Shown here piece after piece: positions 30,189-39,677 of a DNA stretch of 64,000 bases. Every line of letters starts with the position of its first letter. The first letter of the stretch is position 1. The notes under the pieces were generated by a model, which was not told the DNA's origin, searched no databases, and saw nothing but the letters and a program-made list of their open reading frames with translations. Source of the DNA: an uncultured Oscillospiraceae bacterium (GTDB lineage: Bacteria > Bacillota > Clostridia > Oscillospirales > Oscillospiraceae); assembly GCA_934565795.1 (NCBI GenBank), contig CAKTIM010000001.1, forward strand, positions 123,811-187,810. The letters run 5' to 3'. Position numbers and translations under genes: made by a program.

Positions 30189-32474
30189 TCAGTCCCTTGC
30201 GGCGCCGTCCGCAAATTGCAGCGTAATGCTGCTGCCCGCAGGCACGGAGGCGCCTGCACTCTGGCTCTGGCTGCAAACCGTGACCTGGGGGGAAATATCA
30301 TCACAGCCAATTGGGGAGATAAACAGCCCCAGCCTTCCGGCGGCCACGCTGGCCTGCTGGCGGTTCATGCCCCGGAAATCCGGCACCTCCACCATCCGCT
30401 CCGGGGTCGGCTCCCCCAGGTACACCAGCACCTCGCTGCCGGGCAGGATACTCTGCCCCGCCGCCGGAAGCTGGCCGGTGACCGTCTCGGCGTCGCCGAT
30501 AAACACGGCAGTCACATTCTTTTCTTTGAGCAAGCTCTTGACTTCCTTCTGGGTCTTTCCCGCCAGATCCTCCATTGGAAACGGCTCCCCCGGCGATTCC
30601 CGCCGGACGCCCAGGTACGGAAGAATGTCCGCTAAGATCGCCCCCACGGTGGGGGCGGCCATCACGCCGCCAGAAATGTAGATCCCCGTGGAGCGGGAGG
30701 GGGTGTCCAGCGCCGCCAATACAATATACTCTGGATCGTCCATGGGCGCAATCCCAACAAATGAAACGATTTTATCCTGGACACGCTGACCGTTTTCGTC
30801 AAATACATCAATTTTCTCGCTGGTTCCCGTCTTTCCGCCGATGGAGAAGCCCGCCACCGCCGCATTTTTGGCCGTGCCCTCGGTGACCACGGAGCGGATC
30901 AGCTCCCGCATGGTATCGGAGGTCTCCGGGGAGATGGTGGTTCTGACCACCGTCGGCTCCTGGCGCAGCAGCGTCACGCCGTTTTCATCCACCACCTCGG
31001 ATACAATGTAGGGCTCCAGCAAATTCCCGCCGTTGACCACGGAGGAAATGGCCCGCACCAGCTGCAAGGGGGTGATTTTAAAGGTCTGGCCAAAGGAGCC
31101 GGAGGTCAGCGAGGCGGTGCCCCACTTGTCCGTGTCGGTAATCAGCTTTTTATCAAAGAACACGCCCTTGCTCTCGCCGGAAAGGTCGATGCCGGTCTTT
31201 TCCAGGATGCCGAAGCGGGTGATGTAGTCGTAGAACCGCTCCCCGCCCAGCTTCAGGGCGATATGAGCAAAGGCGATGTTGCAGGAGTTTTGCAGCGCCT
31301 GGGGGGTCTGCTCCGCCCCGTGTCCGGCAGAGCGCCAGCAGTGCAGCAGCTGGGAGCGGCCGGGAATCTGCTCCGCGCCCCGGCAGTAAAACGGGGTATT
31401 CAGGCTGATCGCCCCGCAGTCCAGCGCCGCCGCCATGGTCAGCACCTTGAAGGTGGAGCCTGGCTCATAGCCGTCGGACAGCACCCGGTTTCGCCACTGC
31501 TTCCAGCGGGCATCCGCCAGGGCCTTGGCGTAGGTGTCCGCATCCGTACCATCCTGGAGCATCTGCTGAAGGCTGGCCAGGGTGCGCTCGTCGGCGATCT
31601 CCAGATAGCGGTTGGGGTCGTAGCTGCCCAGGGTGGCCATCGCCAGAATCTCGCCGGTCTTGCAATTCATTACCAGGCCGAAGGCACCGTTTTGCACGTC
31701 ATAGCGGGCAATGGCTGCCTCCAGCTGCTTTTCCAGGGCCTGCTGCACTGTAGCGTCCAGGGTCAGTATCACATCCGCCCCCTTGTGGGAGGCGAGGAAG
31801 CGTTCATAGGAAAAGGGCATATCCATTTCGTTGTTGCCCTTGGTGGTAATCACCTTTCCGGCAGAGCCTGCCAGATAGCGGTTATAGGAGGCCTCGATGC
31901 CCTCGGTACCGTCGTTGGAGGCATTGGTAAAGCCGATCACCTGGGCAGCAAGCTTACCGTTGGGGTATACCCGCACGGAGGTCGGCTCCAGGTGAATACC
32001 CCGGACATCATGGGCCTGAATATAGGCGCGGATCAGCTGGGCCTTTTCCTCGCTGATGCAGCTGCCCACCTGCTTGTACCGCCGCTTCAGGTCGGCGGCC
32101 TGGGTCTGAATCCAGGTGGCATCCTTGTCCAGCACCTCTGCCAGGAAATCCGCAATGGCGGGGATATCCGCCTTGGACTGCTTCAGCTCATGGGGATCCA
32201 GATACACATTCTCCCGGTTCTCAGAGGCCGCCAGCACATTCAGGTTGCGGTCATAGATCGTCCCCCGGTCTGCGGTGACGGAGGTGGCGCGGGTCTGATT
32301 GCGCAGCGCCAGGCCGGAATAGAGGTCATAGTCCCGCACCATCAGCACATAGAGCCTGCAAAGCAGCGGAATAAAGGCGGCAATGCCCAGCAGCGCCGCC
32401 GTCAGCATCACCCGCCGGTGCTGACCGCTGTCCATCCGTAAACGGCCGAAGTTCTTCCCCGCGTCATTTCCCAT
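30189..32474 (-). CDS. Class B penicillin-binding protein with two PASTA domains (FtsI/SpoVD/PBP2X type)
   Basis: A 761-residue transpeptidase. One N-terminal membrane anchor (about 20-42), a pedestal domain, then the transpeptidase motifs SxxK (GSTFK, near residue 340), SxN (SCN, near 398) and KTG (GGKTGTSEK, near 548). Two C-terminal PASTA repeats follow (about 625-761), the second beginning VEVPDFRGMNRQQA. The only PBP in this dcw cluster, so it probably serves septation; SpoVD, with one PASTA, is the sporulation counterpart in Bacillus. The start at 32474 has a purine-rich site ten bases upstream. Confidence 0.9.
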   Translation of the reverse strand: MGNDAGKNFGRLRMDSGQHRRVMLTAALLGIAAFIPLLCRLYVLMVRDYDLYSGLALRNQTRATSVTADRGTIYDRNLNVLAASENRENVYLDPHELKQSKADIPAIADFLAEVLDKDATWIQTQAADLKRRYKQVGSCISEEKAQLIRAYIQAHDVRGIHLEPTSVRVYPNGKLAAQVIGFTNASNDGTEGIEASYNRYLAGSAGKVITTKGNNEMDMPFSYERFLASHKGADVILTLDATVQQALEKQLEAAIARYDVQNGAFGLVMNCKTGEILAMATLGSYDPNRYLEIADERTLASLQQMLQDGTDADTYAKALADARWKQWRNRVLSDGYEPGSTFKVLTMAAALDCGAISLNTPFYCRGAEQIPGRSQLLHCWRSAGHGAEQTPQALQNSCNIAFAHIALKLGGERFYDYITRFGILEKTGIDLSGESKGVFFDKKLITDTDKWGTASLTSGSFGQTFKITPLQLVRAISSVVNGGNLLEPYIVSEVVDENGVTLLRQEPTVVRTTISPETSDTMRELIRSVVTEGTAKNAAVAGFSIGGKTGTSEKIDVFDENGQRVQDKIVSFVGIAPMDDPEYIVLAALDTPSRSTGIYISGGVMAAPTVGAILADILPYLGVRRESPGEPFPMEDLAGKTQKEVKSLLKEKNVTAVFIGDAETVTGQLPAAGQSILPGSEVLVYLGEPTPERMVEVPDFRGMNRQQASVAAGRLGLFISPIGCDDISPQVTVCSQSQSAGASVPAGSSITLQFADGAARD

Positions 32475-32600
32475 GGCGAACCGTTCCTTCCGAATAGGGA
32501 AGCTCTGAAGCAAATCGGCAAGACCCGGCCTCAGAGGTTCCTAAGTCAGGAATGGGCAGCAAGGGAATCCCTCGCCGCCCATTGCAGCTGCTATTCTATT

Positions 32601-33119
32601 CTATGGGGCGGATGGCTCCGTATTCCACTGAGCCAGATCGTAGTCCTCCGACCGGGAGAAGAGCCAGGACAGCTGCCACAGGAATTTTTCCCAGGCCGTC
32701 CTTTCCTTGGGGCGCTCCGGCACGATGACGAACGCGGTAAAGCGCTCCGCCTCGTTGCCGTCCACCATGCCCTGGGAGTCCGCCAGGGTGCGCACCTCGT
32801 CCAGGCTGTAGGCGGTGTGATATGTATGGTTCAGCTGGGCATTTACCCGCTTCAGGTCGGTCAGCTGGGTTTTCATGCGGTCGTATTCCGCCCGGGTGTC
32901 GCGCAGGTGAATCACACCCGCCACCAGCAGGCACAGCATCACCACAGCCGCCACCACGCCGCACAGGGCAATGGGGTCGATATAGACCTTGCGAAGCTTT
33001 TCCAAATGCAGCTGCGGAAGCTTGACACCACTTTTTTTCTGTTTGGGCGCTGCGTTTGGCACTTCGCTGCCGAATACGTAGAATCGGTTCACATATTGGA
33101 TTTCCGCTTTTTGTGCCAT
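32601..33119 (-). CDS. FtsL-like cell division protein
   Basis: A 172-residue bitopic protein: about 50 cytoplasmic residues, one membrane helix (IALCGVVAAVVMLCLLVAGVI), then a coiled-coil (RDTRAEYDRMKTQLTDLKRVNAQL) and a tail. Topology and its place between rsmH and the PBP identify it as the FtsL/DivIC-type divisome subunit; sequence in this family is poorly conserved. Confidence 0.75.
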   Translation of the reverse strand: MAQKAEIQYVNRFYVFGSEVPNAAPKQKKSGVKLPQLHLEKLRKVYIDPIALCGVVAAVVMLCLLVAGVIHLRDTRAEYDRMKTQLTDLKRVNAQLNHTYHTAYSLDEVRTLADSQGMVDGNEAERFTAFVIVPERPKERTAWEKFLWQLSWLFSRSEDYDLAQWNTEPSAP

Positions 33120-33131
33120 AGCTTTAACCTC

Positions 33132-34067
33132 TTACAATTTCTCACAGATGCGCAGCTTTGCGCTTCTTGCCCTGGGATTGCGCGCCAGCTCCTCTTCCCC
33201 GGAGACCAGGGGCTTGCGGGTGATGAGCCTTACCTTCGGCTTCTTCCCGCAGACACAGACCGGGAAGCTGGGCGGGCAGGTGCAGCCCCTGGCCGCCTCT
33301 GCCATTGCGTTCTTTACGATCCGATCCTCCAGCGAATGGAAGGTGATCACCACCAGGCGGCCGCCGGGATTCAGGCAGGGGATCGCGTCGCGCATCACCT
33401 GGGACACAGCGCCCAGCTCGTCGTTTACCGCGATGCGGATCGCCTGGAAACTGCGCTTGGCCGGATGCTGCTTTTCCCGCAGGGCCGCAGGCGGCATGGC
33501 GGAGCGGATGATATCCACCAGCTCCAGGGTCGTGCCGATGGGAGCCTGCTCCCGCCTTTTGCAGATGGCCGAGGCGATCTGCGGGGCATAGCGCTCCTCG
33601 CCGTATTCATACAGGATTCGTTTCAGCTCTTCATAGGGCCAGGTATTTACCACTGCGGCAGCGGTAAGAGCGTCGCTGTGATCCATGCGCATATCCAGGG
33701 GCGCGTCCGTCATATAGGAAAAGCCCCGCGCTCCGTCGTCCAGCTGGGGGGAGGAAACGCCCAGATCCAGCAAAATACCGTCCACGCCCTCAATGCCCAG
33801 CTCTGCCAGAACGGAGGCAATTTCGCAGAAATTGGAGTGCACCAGCGTCACCCGATCCTGATAAGGGGCCAGGCGCTCCGCCGCGGCGGCCAGCGCCACC
33901 TCATCCCGGTCGATGCCGATCAGGCGGCCGGTGGTGAGCCTTGCCGCAATATGGCTGGAATGGCCTGCGCCGCCCAGGGTGCCGTCTACATAAATTCCAT
34001 CCGGCTTGATGTTCAGTCCCTGGATGCACTCCTCCAGCAGGACAGATACATGGTGAAATTCGCTCAT
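33132..34067 (-). CDS. rsmH: 16S rRNA m4C1402 methyltransferase
   Basis: A 311-residue SAM enzyme. The N-terminal HHVSVLLEECIQGL, GTLGGAGHSSHIA, the DGILLDLGVSSPQLD motif and the C-terminal ITFHSLEDRIVKNAM are family hallmarks. The ATG at 34067 overlaps the mraZ stop (ATGA). Confidence 0.96.
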   Translation of the reverse strand: MSEFHHVSVLLEECIQGLNIKPDGIYVDGTLGGAGHSSHIAARLTTGRLIGIDRDEVALAAAAERLAPYQDRVTLVHSNFCEIASVLAELGIEGVDGILLDLGVSSPQLDDGARGFSYMTDAPLDMRMDHSDALTAAAVVNTWPYEELKRILYEYGEERYAPQIASAICKRREQAPIGTTLELVDIIRSAMPPAALREKQHPAKRSFQAIRIAVNDELGAVSQVMRDAIPCLNPGGRLVVITFHSLEDRIVKNAMAEAARGCTCPPSFPVCVCGKKPKVRLITRKPLVSGEEELARNPRARSAKLRICEKL

Positions 34068-34492
34068 AGTCCGATTGCCTCCAGAGATGCCAGCAGCTTT
34101 TCGGGGGTGAGGTTCTCCTGCTCGAAGCGGCGGAATTCCTCCGCGTCCCAAATCTCCGCCTGACCGGCGCGGCCGACGATCATTACCTCGCGGCTGATCC
34201 CGGCATAGTCCATCAGGAAAGGCGTCAGGCTGACACGGAACTGCTTATCCGGCGTGCATTCGGTGGCGTTCATAAAGATCAGGCTGGTTGCCCCCGCCCG
34301 CTGAGAAATGCTCAGTGCGTTATAGTTGTCGCTGAGGGTTTTCCACTCGGCGGCGGTGTAGGCGGTGAGGCAGCTATGACCGCAGTTGACGCCAAGGGTC
34401 ACGTAAAACGCATCGCCCAGCTCCTGACGCAGCTTTGCCGGAACGATCAGGCGGTTCTTTTCATCCAGCCTGGCGCTGTACTTACCGATCAT
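34064..34492 (-). CDS. mraZ: Transcriptional regulator MraZ
   Basis: A 142-residue protein with two SpoVT/AbrB-like half domains, each with the DxK...P pattern (LDEKNRLIVPAKLR and TPDKQFRVSLTPFL). It forms ring oligomers and represses the dcw operon in other bacteria. Four phased boxes lie between its promoter and its ribosome site, implying self-control. The ATG at 34492 gives the normal start MIGKYSARLD. Confidence 0.95.
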   Translation of the reverse strand: MIGKYSARLDEKNRLIVPAKLRQELGDAFYVTLGVNCGHSCLTAYTAAEWKTLSDNYNALSISQRAGATSLIFMNATECTPDKQFRVSLTPFLMDYAGISREVMIVGRAGQAEIWDAEEFRRFEQENLTPEKLLASLEAIGL

Positions 34493-34504
34493 ATGCTCCC
34501 TCCT

Positions 34505-34541
34505 CTCCATTTTACTCCACTTTGCATCCCTTTTACTCCAC
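34505..34541 (-). promoter_or_regulatory. MraZ operator: four phased boxes
   Basis: On the minus strand the boxes read TGGAG, GGGAT, TGGAG, TGGAG (plus-strand starts at 34536, 34526, 34515 and 34505), spaced 10-11 bases apart. This matches the known layout of MraZ sites (short G-rich boxes repeated once per helix turn near the mraZ promoter). Confidence 0.75.
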
Positions 34542-34548
34542 TTGCGCT

Positions 34549-34577
34549 ATTATAACCTCCCCATCCAAAAAAATCAA
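34549..34577 (-). promoter_or_regulatory. Promoter of the dcw operon
   Basis: On the minus strand, TTGATT (34577-34572), 17 bases, TATAAT (34554-34549). The start site falls at the edge of the MraZ boxes. Confidence 0.85.
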
Positions 34578-34778
34578 TCTTTTTTGAGCGCATTTTTCAT
34601 ATTTTAGCCATATTGCCGATAAAAATCGAATTTTCCGAATATTTGTTCTATTAAGGAAGCTCTGATGAAATCGACAAGTGCGGGCCGCAAGGGCTTTTGT
34701 TTCCATTTTCTATCCCGCAGCATGGGGGCAAAAGCCCCGCCGTCCAGCCGCAGACGATTGATTCGGAGATTTCCTGAG

Positions 34779-37106
34779 CTACGCCTGAAAGGACAGCTTT
34801 TCCTGCTCCAGGCAGCCGCGAATTCGGCTGGGGCGGCGGCTGCATCCCAGCAGGAAGCCGGAAAGCGCCCCCTCCACCTCGGTCTGCACCAGGCGGCGCA
34901 GCTGGCGCGCCCCGTCCTTTCCCTTGCAGCGGCGGCTGAGGCTAGCGGCAAGCTCCGCCGGAAGATTCAGCTGAATCCCCGCCACCGCAGCCCGCTCCTG
35001 CAGCAGACGCAGGTATTTCCCGGCGATCTGCTCCATGGAGGAGGCGTCCAGCGGATCAAAGCGAACGGCGGCATCCAGCCGCCCCAGGAATTCCGGGGTG
35101 AAGGCCTGGCGTACCGCCTCCTCCACCTGGCCCGCCTTTCCGTCGGAGCAGAAGCCCAGGCCATCCCCCCGTACCTGGCTGCCCACATTGGAGGTCATAA
35201 CCACGATGGCATTGCGGAAACTGACCTTTCGGCCGGTGGAATCGGTGAGCACGCCCTCCTCCATGATTTGCAGCAGGATGCCCAGCACCTCCGGGTGGGC
35301 CTTCTCCACCTCGTCCAGCAGCACCAGGCTGTAGGGCCGGCGGCGCACCGCCTCGGTCAGCTTGCCGCCCTCCTCGTAGCCCACATAGCCCGGAGGCGCG
35401 CCGATCAGGCGGGAGACGGAGTGCTTCTCCATATATTCCGTCATGTCCAGGCGGATCATGGCGCTGCGGCTGCCGTAGACCTCCTCGGCCAGGGCACGGC
35501 ACAGCTCGGTCTTGCCCACGCCGGTGGGGCCGGTAAAGAGCAGGCAGGCAATGGGCCGCTCCTCGTCCCGCAGTCCGGCAAAGCCCCGGCGAACCGCCTC
35601 CGCCACGGTGCTCACCGCCTGCTGCTGGCCTACCACATGGGTCTGCAGCAGATTTTCCAGATGCAGCAGCCGCTCCCGCTCCGAGGCGGTGAGCCGCCCC
35701 ACGGGAATGCCGGTGCGGGCGGACACCACCCAGGCAATGTCCGAAGCCGTTACCGTACGGGTGCGGCGGTTCTCCCCCGGCTTTGCCATCATGGTCTGCA
35801 TTTTGTCCCGCAGCTCCGCCGCCTTCTCAAAGCGGCGCTCCCGGACGGCCTCATGCAGCTCCTCCTCCAGTTCCCGGCGGGCCGCGCCGCCCCTGGTCAG
35901 GCGCAGCTCCTCCATCCGGGCGCGGGACGCGCCCTCGTCCAGCAGGTCGATGGCCTTGTCAGGAAGGAAGAGGTCGGGCAGATACCGCACGGACAGGCGC
36001 ACCGCCTCCTTTAATGCTTCCTCGGAGATGCGCAGGCGGTGGTGCCGCTCCAGCCCCGGCTTCAAGGCCCGCAGGATGGCCAGGGTGGTTTCGCTGCCCG
36101 GCTCCTCCACCGTCACCGGGCGGAAGCGGCGCTCCAGAGCGGCATCCTTTTCAATGTATTTACGGTACTCCTCCAGGGTGGTCGCGCCCAGCATCTGCAG
36201 CTCTCCTCTGCCCAGGGCGGGCTTTAAAATATTGGCCGCATCGATGGCCCCCTCCGCCGCCCCCGCGCCGATGATGGTGTGCATTTCGTCCACAAAGAGG
36301 ATCACGTCCCCGGTGCGGTGGATTTCCGCCAGCACATCGCGCAGGCGCTCCTCGAATTCGCCCCGGTATTTGGTGCCCGCAACCAAGGATGCCATATTCA
36401 GGCTGACCAGCCTCTTGTCCTTGAGCTGGGGCGGGACATTGCCCACGGCCATCCGCTGCGCCAGGCCCTCGGCGATGGCGGTTTTGCCCACTCCCGGTTC
36501 CCCCACCAGGGCGGGATTATTCTTGTTCTTCCGGCACAGAATGCCGATCACCGTATCGATCTCCCGATCCCGACCGATAACCGGCTCCATGGCTGACGCT
36601 TTTGTAATCAGGTCTTCGCTGAACTGCTCCAAAAGTTTCGTTGTGACCGCCTCCTTTTTTCCCCTGGCAGGGGCCTCCGCCGCCCGCCGCAACCACTCTA
36701 CCGTATGGGTAAACAGCACATTTGAGCCGATACCGAAAATCTGAAGCAGCTTGCCCGCTTCGGTGTTCTCCGTTCTGGAAAGGGCCATCAGGACATGGAG
36801 CGGGAGAATCTCCCGGCTGGCATTGCCCCGCGCCTCCCGGGCGGCCATCCGCAGCAGCTCCCGCGCCTTTTTGGTAAGGCCCTGGGGCAGCGGCAGATCC
36901 GGCGTGCCCGTGCCGTAGAGCAGCTGTACCATCGTGCCCGCAAGCTCCGGCTCCACCCCCAGGCTGCGCAGCAGCAGCCCCACCTCGCCCGGCTGATCCA
37001 GCAGGGCCAGGAGAATATGGACGGTGCCCACATAGCTGTGCCCCAGAAGCCGCGCCTTTTCGCCGGAAGCGCGAATCAAATCGCTGGTTTGCGTATTATA
37101 GCGCAT
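34779..37106 (-). CDS. clpC: ClpC-type AAA+ protease subunit
   Basis: A 775-residue HSP100 unfoldase partner of ClpP. N-terminal Clp repeats (1-145), first AAA+ module with P-loop GEPGVGKT (near 206), a middle region containing a UVR-like helix pair ([26 protein letters not shown] split here for length), and the second AAA+ module with GPTGVGKT (near 528). The usual ctsR-mcsA-mcsB neighbours are absent; it stands alone behind GGAGG. It is somewhat shorter than Bacillus ClpC. Confidence 0.88.
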   Translation of the reverse strand: MRYNTQTSDLIRASGEKARLLGHSYVGTVHILLALLDQPGEVGLLLRSLGVEPELAGTMVQLLYGTGTPDLPLPQGLTKKARELLRMAAREARGNASREILPLHVLMALSRTENTEAGKLLQIFGIGSNVLFTHTVEWLRRAAEAPARGKKEAVTTKLLEQFSEDLITKASAMEPVIGRDREIDTVIGILCRKNKNNPALVGEPGVGKTAIAEGLAQRMAVGNVPPQLKDKRLVSLNMASLVAGTKYRGEFEERLRDVLAEIHRTGDVILFVDEMHTIIGAGAAEGAIDAANILKPALGRGELQMLGATTLEEYRKYIEKDAALERRFRPVTVEEPGSETTLAILRALKPGLERHHRLRISEEALKEAVRLSVRYLPDLFLPDKAIDLLDEGASRARMEELRLTRGGAARRELEEELHEAVRERRFEKAAELRDKMQTMMAKPGENRRTRTVTASDIAWVVSARTGIPVGRLTASERERLLHLENLLQTHVVGQQQAVSTVAEAVRRGFAGLRDEERPIACLLFTGPTGVGKTELCRALAEEVYGSRSAMIRLDMTEYMEKHSVSRLIGAPPGYVGYEEGGKLTEAVRRRPYSLVLLDEVEKAHPEVLGILLQIMEEGVLTDSTGRKVSFRNAIVVMTSNVGSQVRGDGLGFCSDGKAGQVEEAVRQAFTPEFLGRLDAAVRFDPLDASSMEQIAGKYLRLLQERAAVAGIQLNLPAELAASLSRRCKGKDGARQLRRLVQTEVEGALSGFLLGCSRRPSRIRGCLEQEKLSFQA

Positions 37107-37178
37107 TTCCCCGCCTCCTTTTCCAGGAAATTTTCGCCAGGCGGGTCTGGAAATATACGATTATTTTTGAAAAAGGAA

Positions 37179-37206
37179 TTGCATTTTTCAAAATCCATGC
37201 TAGAAT
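37179..37206 (+). promoter_or_regulatory. Promoter of the ferredoxin gene
   Basis: TTGCAT at 37179-37184, 16 bases, TAGAAT at 37201-37206 with an extended -10 TGC just upstream. Confidence 0.68.
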
Positions 37207-37262
37207 GAAGGTGCGTCCTCCTTTGGGCGCAAAAAAATACAACCACAAGGAGGTTACATATC

Positions 37263-37433
37263 ATGGCTTATAACATTACCGATGCATGCGTGAAGTGCGG
37301 CTCCTGCGCTGAGCAGTGCCCCGTTGAAGCTATCTCCGAGGGCGAGGACAAGTACGTCATTGATCCCGATGTCTGCGTCAGCTGCGGCTCCTGCGCCGAT
37401 CAGTGCCCCGCCGAAGCGATTGAGGAAGCTTAA
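37263..37433 (+). CDS. 2[4Fe-4S] ferredoxin
   Basis: A 56-residue clostridial-type ferredoxin with two perfect CxxCxxCxxxCP cluster motifs (CVKCGSCAEQCP and CVSCGSCADQCP) and an acidic body. It carries low-potential electrons in anaerobic metabolism. AGGAGG precedes the ATG; promoter and terminator make it a one-gene unit. Confidence 0.97.
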   Translation: MAYNITDACVKCGSCAEQCPVEAISEGEDKYVIDPDVCVSCGSCADQCPAEAIEEA

Positions 37434-37449
37434 TTCTTCCGAATTCAGG

Positions 37450-37490
37450 TCGGCCTGCCCTGCCGTTGAATGCAGTGCAGGCCGATTTTT
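37450..37490 (+). terminator. Terminator of the ferredoxin gene
   Basis: A 9-bp stem (37450-37458 with 37477-37485) followed by TTTTTAATTTTG. Confidence 0.85.
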
Positions 37491-37525
37491 AATTTTGTTA
37501 TTCAGTATCGAACACGGAGGCAGGC

Positions 37526-38221
37526 ATGGAGCATCTTCCCGGCGGGATACAGCTGGATATTCCCCCCGGCTGCTTTCCCCTCACCACGGATTCCATGGCG
37601 CTGGCGGATTTTGCGGATGTCCGGGGGTCAAAGGCCGTTTTGGATCTTGGCTCCGGGTGCGGCACACTGGGGCTGCTGCTGTGCGCCCGAAATGAACACT
37701 GCCGCGTCACCGGCGTGGAGCTGGATGAGGCGGCCCATGCCGCCGCGCTGGAGAACATCCGGCACAACCGGCTCGATGCCCGTATGGAAAGTATATGCAC
37801 GGATATGCGGCGAGTTCCAGGGCTTTTTGCGCCGGGGCGCTTTGACTGCTGCGTCTCCAATCCCCCCTATTTTTCCGGCGGCTACGCCGCCCGGCTGGTT
37901 TCGGCCCGGCGGGAGGATGCCTGCACCCTGGCGCAGCTGATGCAGTGCGCCGCCTGGGCGCTGAAATACGGCGGCGACCTGTTCCTGGTGCACCGGCCGG
38001 AGCGTCTGGCTGAAGCAATTGCCCTGGGCACGGAAAACAAGCTGGAGGCCAAGCGGCTGCGGCTGCTGCGCCACCGGGAGGGCGGCCCGGTGGCCCTGGT
38101 GCTGCTCCAGCTGCGCAAGGGCGCAAGGCCGGGGCTGACCCTGGAGGAAATCTCCCTGCACACCAGCGACGGCAGCCAAACCGGCGACTATCGCCGAATT
38201 TATCACATCGCGGAGGATTGA
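37526..38221 (+). CDS. TrmN6/YfiC-like tRNA adenine N6-methyltransferase
   Basis: A 231-residue SAM enzyme. Motif I is VLDLGSGCGTLGLLL, and the amino-methyltransferase motif NPPY (CVSNPPYFSGG) lies near residue 113, as in the enzyme that modifies A37 of tRNA-Val. GGAGG is five bases before the ATG. rsmI follows directly, a common pairing of the two methyltransferases. Confidence 0.85.
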   Translation: MEHLPGGIQLDIPPGCFPLTTDSMALADFADVRGSKAVLDLGSGCGTLGLLLCARNEHCRVTGVELDEAAHAAALENIRHNRLDARMESICTDMRRVPGLFAPGRFDCCVSNPPYFSGGYAARLVSARREDACTLAQLMQCAAWALKYGGDLFLVHRPERLAEAIALGTENKLEAKRLRLLRHREGGPVALVLLQLRKGARPGLTLEEISLHTSDGSQTGDYRRIYHIAED

Positions 38222-38223
38222 CT

Positions 38224-39060
38224 ATGGCTGGAACCCTTTACCTCGTCCCCACCCCCATCGGCAACCTGGGGGATATTTCCCTGCGCGCCCGGCAGACGCT
38301 GGAGGCGGCGGATTTTATTGCCGCCGAGGACACCAGGGTCACGCTGAAGCTGCTGAACCATCTGGAGATCAAAAAAAGCCTTGTCAGCTACTATGAGCAC
38401 AACAAGACCTTTAAGGGCAGCCGGATTGTGGAGCGCATTCTGGCGGGGGAAACCTGCGCCCTGGTATCCGACGCGGGCAGCCCGGCCATCTCCGACCCGG
38501 GGGAGGATCTGGTGAAGCAGTGCGCCCAGGCGGGCATCAACGTGTGCGCCATTCCCGGCCCCTGCGCCGCCATCACGGCCCTGAGCATCTCCGGTCAATC
38601 CACCGGGCGGTTCTGCTTTGAGGGCTTTCTGTCCATGAGCAAAAAGAGCCGCCGGGAGCATCTGGATTCCCTGCGGGAGGAAAAGCGCACCATGATCTTC
38701 TATGAGGCTCCCCACAAGCTGATGAACACTTTGGAGGACATGGCCCAGGTGTTTGGGACGGAGCGGCCCATCAGCTTCTGCCGGGAACTGACCAAGCTCC
38801 ACGAGGAGGTGCTGCGCACCACCCTGGGCGAGGCCATTGCGCACTTCACAGCCACACCCCCCAAGGGAGAATTCGTGCTGGTGCTGGCCGGCGCGCCGGA
38901 GGAAGCAAAAGAAGTGCCCACCGGCACGGACGCCGCCGCAAGAGTGGCGGAGCTGATGGCCCAGGGACTGAGCCGAAAGGATGCCGTCAAGCAGACGGCA
39001 CAGGAGCTGGAGCTTCCCAAAAACGCGGTGTACGCCGCCGCCCTGGGTGAGACCGAATAA
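38224..39060 (+). CDS. rsmI: 16S rRNA 2'-O-ribose C1402 methyltransferase
   Basis: A 278-residue tetrapyrrole-methylase-fold enzyme: TLYLVPTPIGNLGDISLRA at the start, AEDTRVTLKLLNH, then VSDAGSPAISDPG and FEGFLSMSKKSRR. It modifies the same nucleotide as RsmH (33132-34067). The ATG at 38224 is seven bases after GGAGG. Confidence 0.95.
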   Translation: MAGTLYLVPTPIGNLGDISLRARQTLEAADFIAAEDTRVTLKLLNHLEIKKSLVSYYEHNKTFKGSRIVERILAGETCALVSDAGSPAISDPGEDLVKQCAQAGINVCAIPGPCAAITALSISGQSTGRFCFEGFLSMSKKSRREHLDSLREEKRTMIFYEAPHKLMNTLEDMAQVFGTERPISFCRELTKLHEEVLRTTLGEAIAHFTATPPKGEFVLVLAGAPEEAKEVPTGTDAAARVAELMAQGLSRKDAVKQTAQELELPKNAVYAAALGETE

Positions 39061-39064
39061 ACAA

Positions 39065-39098
39065 AAATCCCTCCGCATAGTCTCTTGCGGGGGGATTT
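39065..39098 (+). terminator. Hairpin enclosing the spmA ribosome site
   Basis: A 13-bp stem (39065-39077 with 39086-39098, one G-U pair) and an eight-base loop start four bases after the rsmI stop. The descending arm contains GGGGGG, the only candidate ribosome site for spmA, whose ATG begins at 39102. It may terminate rsmI transcription, block spmA translation, or both. Confidence 0.65.
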
Positions 39099-39101
39099 CT
39101 T

Positions 39102-39677
39102 ATGGTAATGAGTTGGGTATGGGCGGCGCTGGTTTGCGCCTCGGTGGTCTGCGCGGCGGTCAACGGCCGGGCATCGGCGCTCTCGGCGGCAGTGATGCAG
39201 GGGGCGCAGAGCGGCGTCACCCTGGCAATCTCCATTGCCGGGTCGCTGTGCCTCTGGGCCGGGATCGGACGGGCCATGGAAAGATTAGGGCTGACCGAAA
39301 AGCTCTCCCGGCTGCTGCGCCCGATAATGCACCGGCTGTTCCCCTCCACCCGGGAGGACAGTGCTCTTGCCGGGGCCTTGAGCACCAATATCTGCGCCAA
39401 CTTTCTGGGACTGGGCAATGCGGCCACGCCGCCGGGGATCGAGGCCGCCAGGCGATTGGCGGCCCGCAGCCCAGGGCAGGCGTCGGACGAGCTGTGCCGC
39501 CTGATCGTATTAAACACCGCCTCCATTCAGCTGATCCCGGCCAATGTGGCAGCGGTGCGCAGCAGCCTGGGGTGCGCCACCCCCTTTGACATTCTGCCTG
39601 CGGTGTGGCTCACCAGTCTTTGCTCCGCCGGGCTGGGGCTGGCCGCCGCCTGGGCGCTGGGGAGGGTCAGCCGATGA
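39102..39677 (+). CDS. spmA: Spore maturation protein A
   Basis: A 191-residue polytopic membrane protein of the nucleoside-recognition (Gate) fold, with the conserved LSTNICANFLGLGNAATPPGIEA segment and VLNTASIQLIPANVAAVRS. SpmA and SpmB are needed for normal spore core dehydration in Bacillus. It overlaps spmB by four bases. Confidence 0.9.
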   Translation: MVMSWVWAALVCASVVCAAVNGRASALSAAVMQGAQSGVTLAISIAGSLCLWAGIGRAMERLGLTEKLSRLLRPIMHRLFPSTREDSALAGALSTNICANFLGLGNAATPPGIEAARRLAARSPGQASDELCRLIVLNTASIQLIPANVAAVRSSLGCATPFDILPAVWLTSLCSAGLGLAAAWALGRVSR

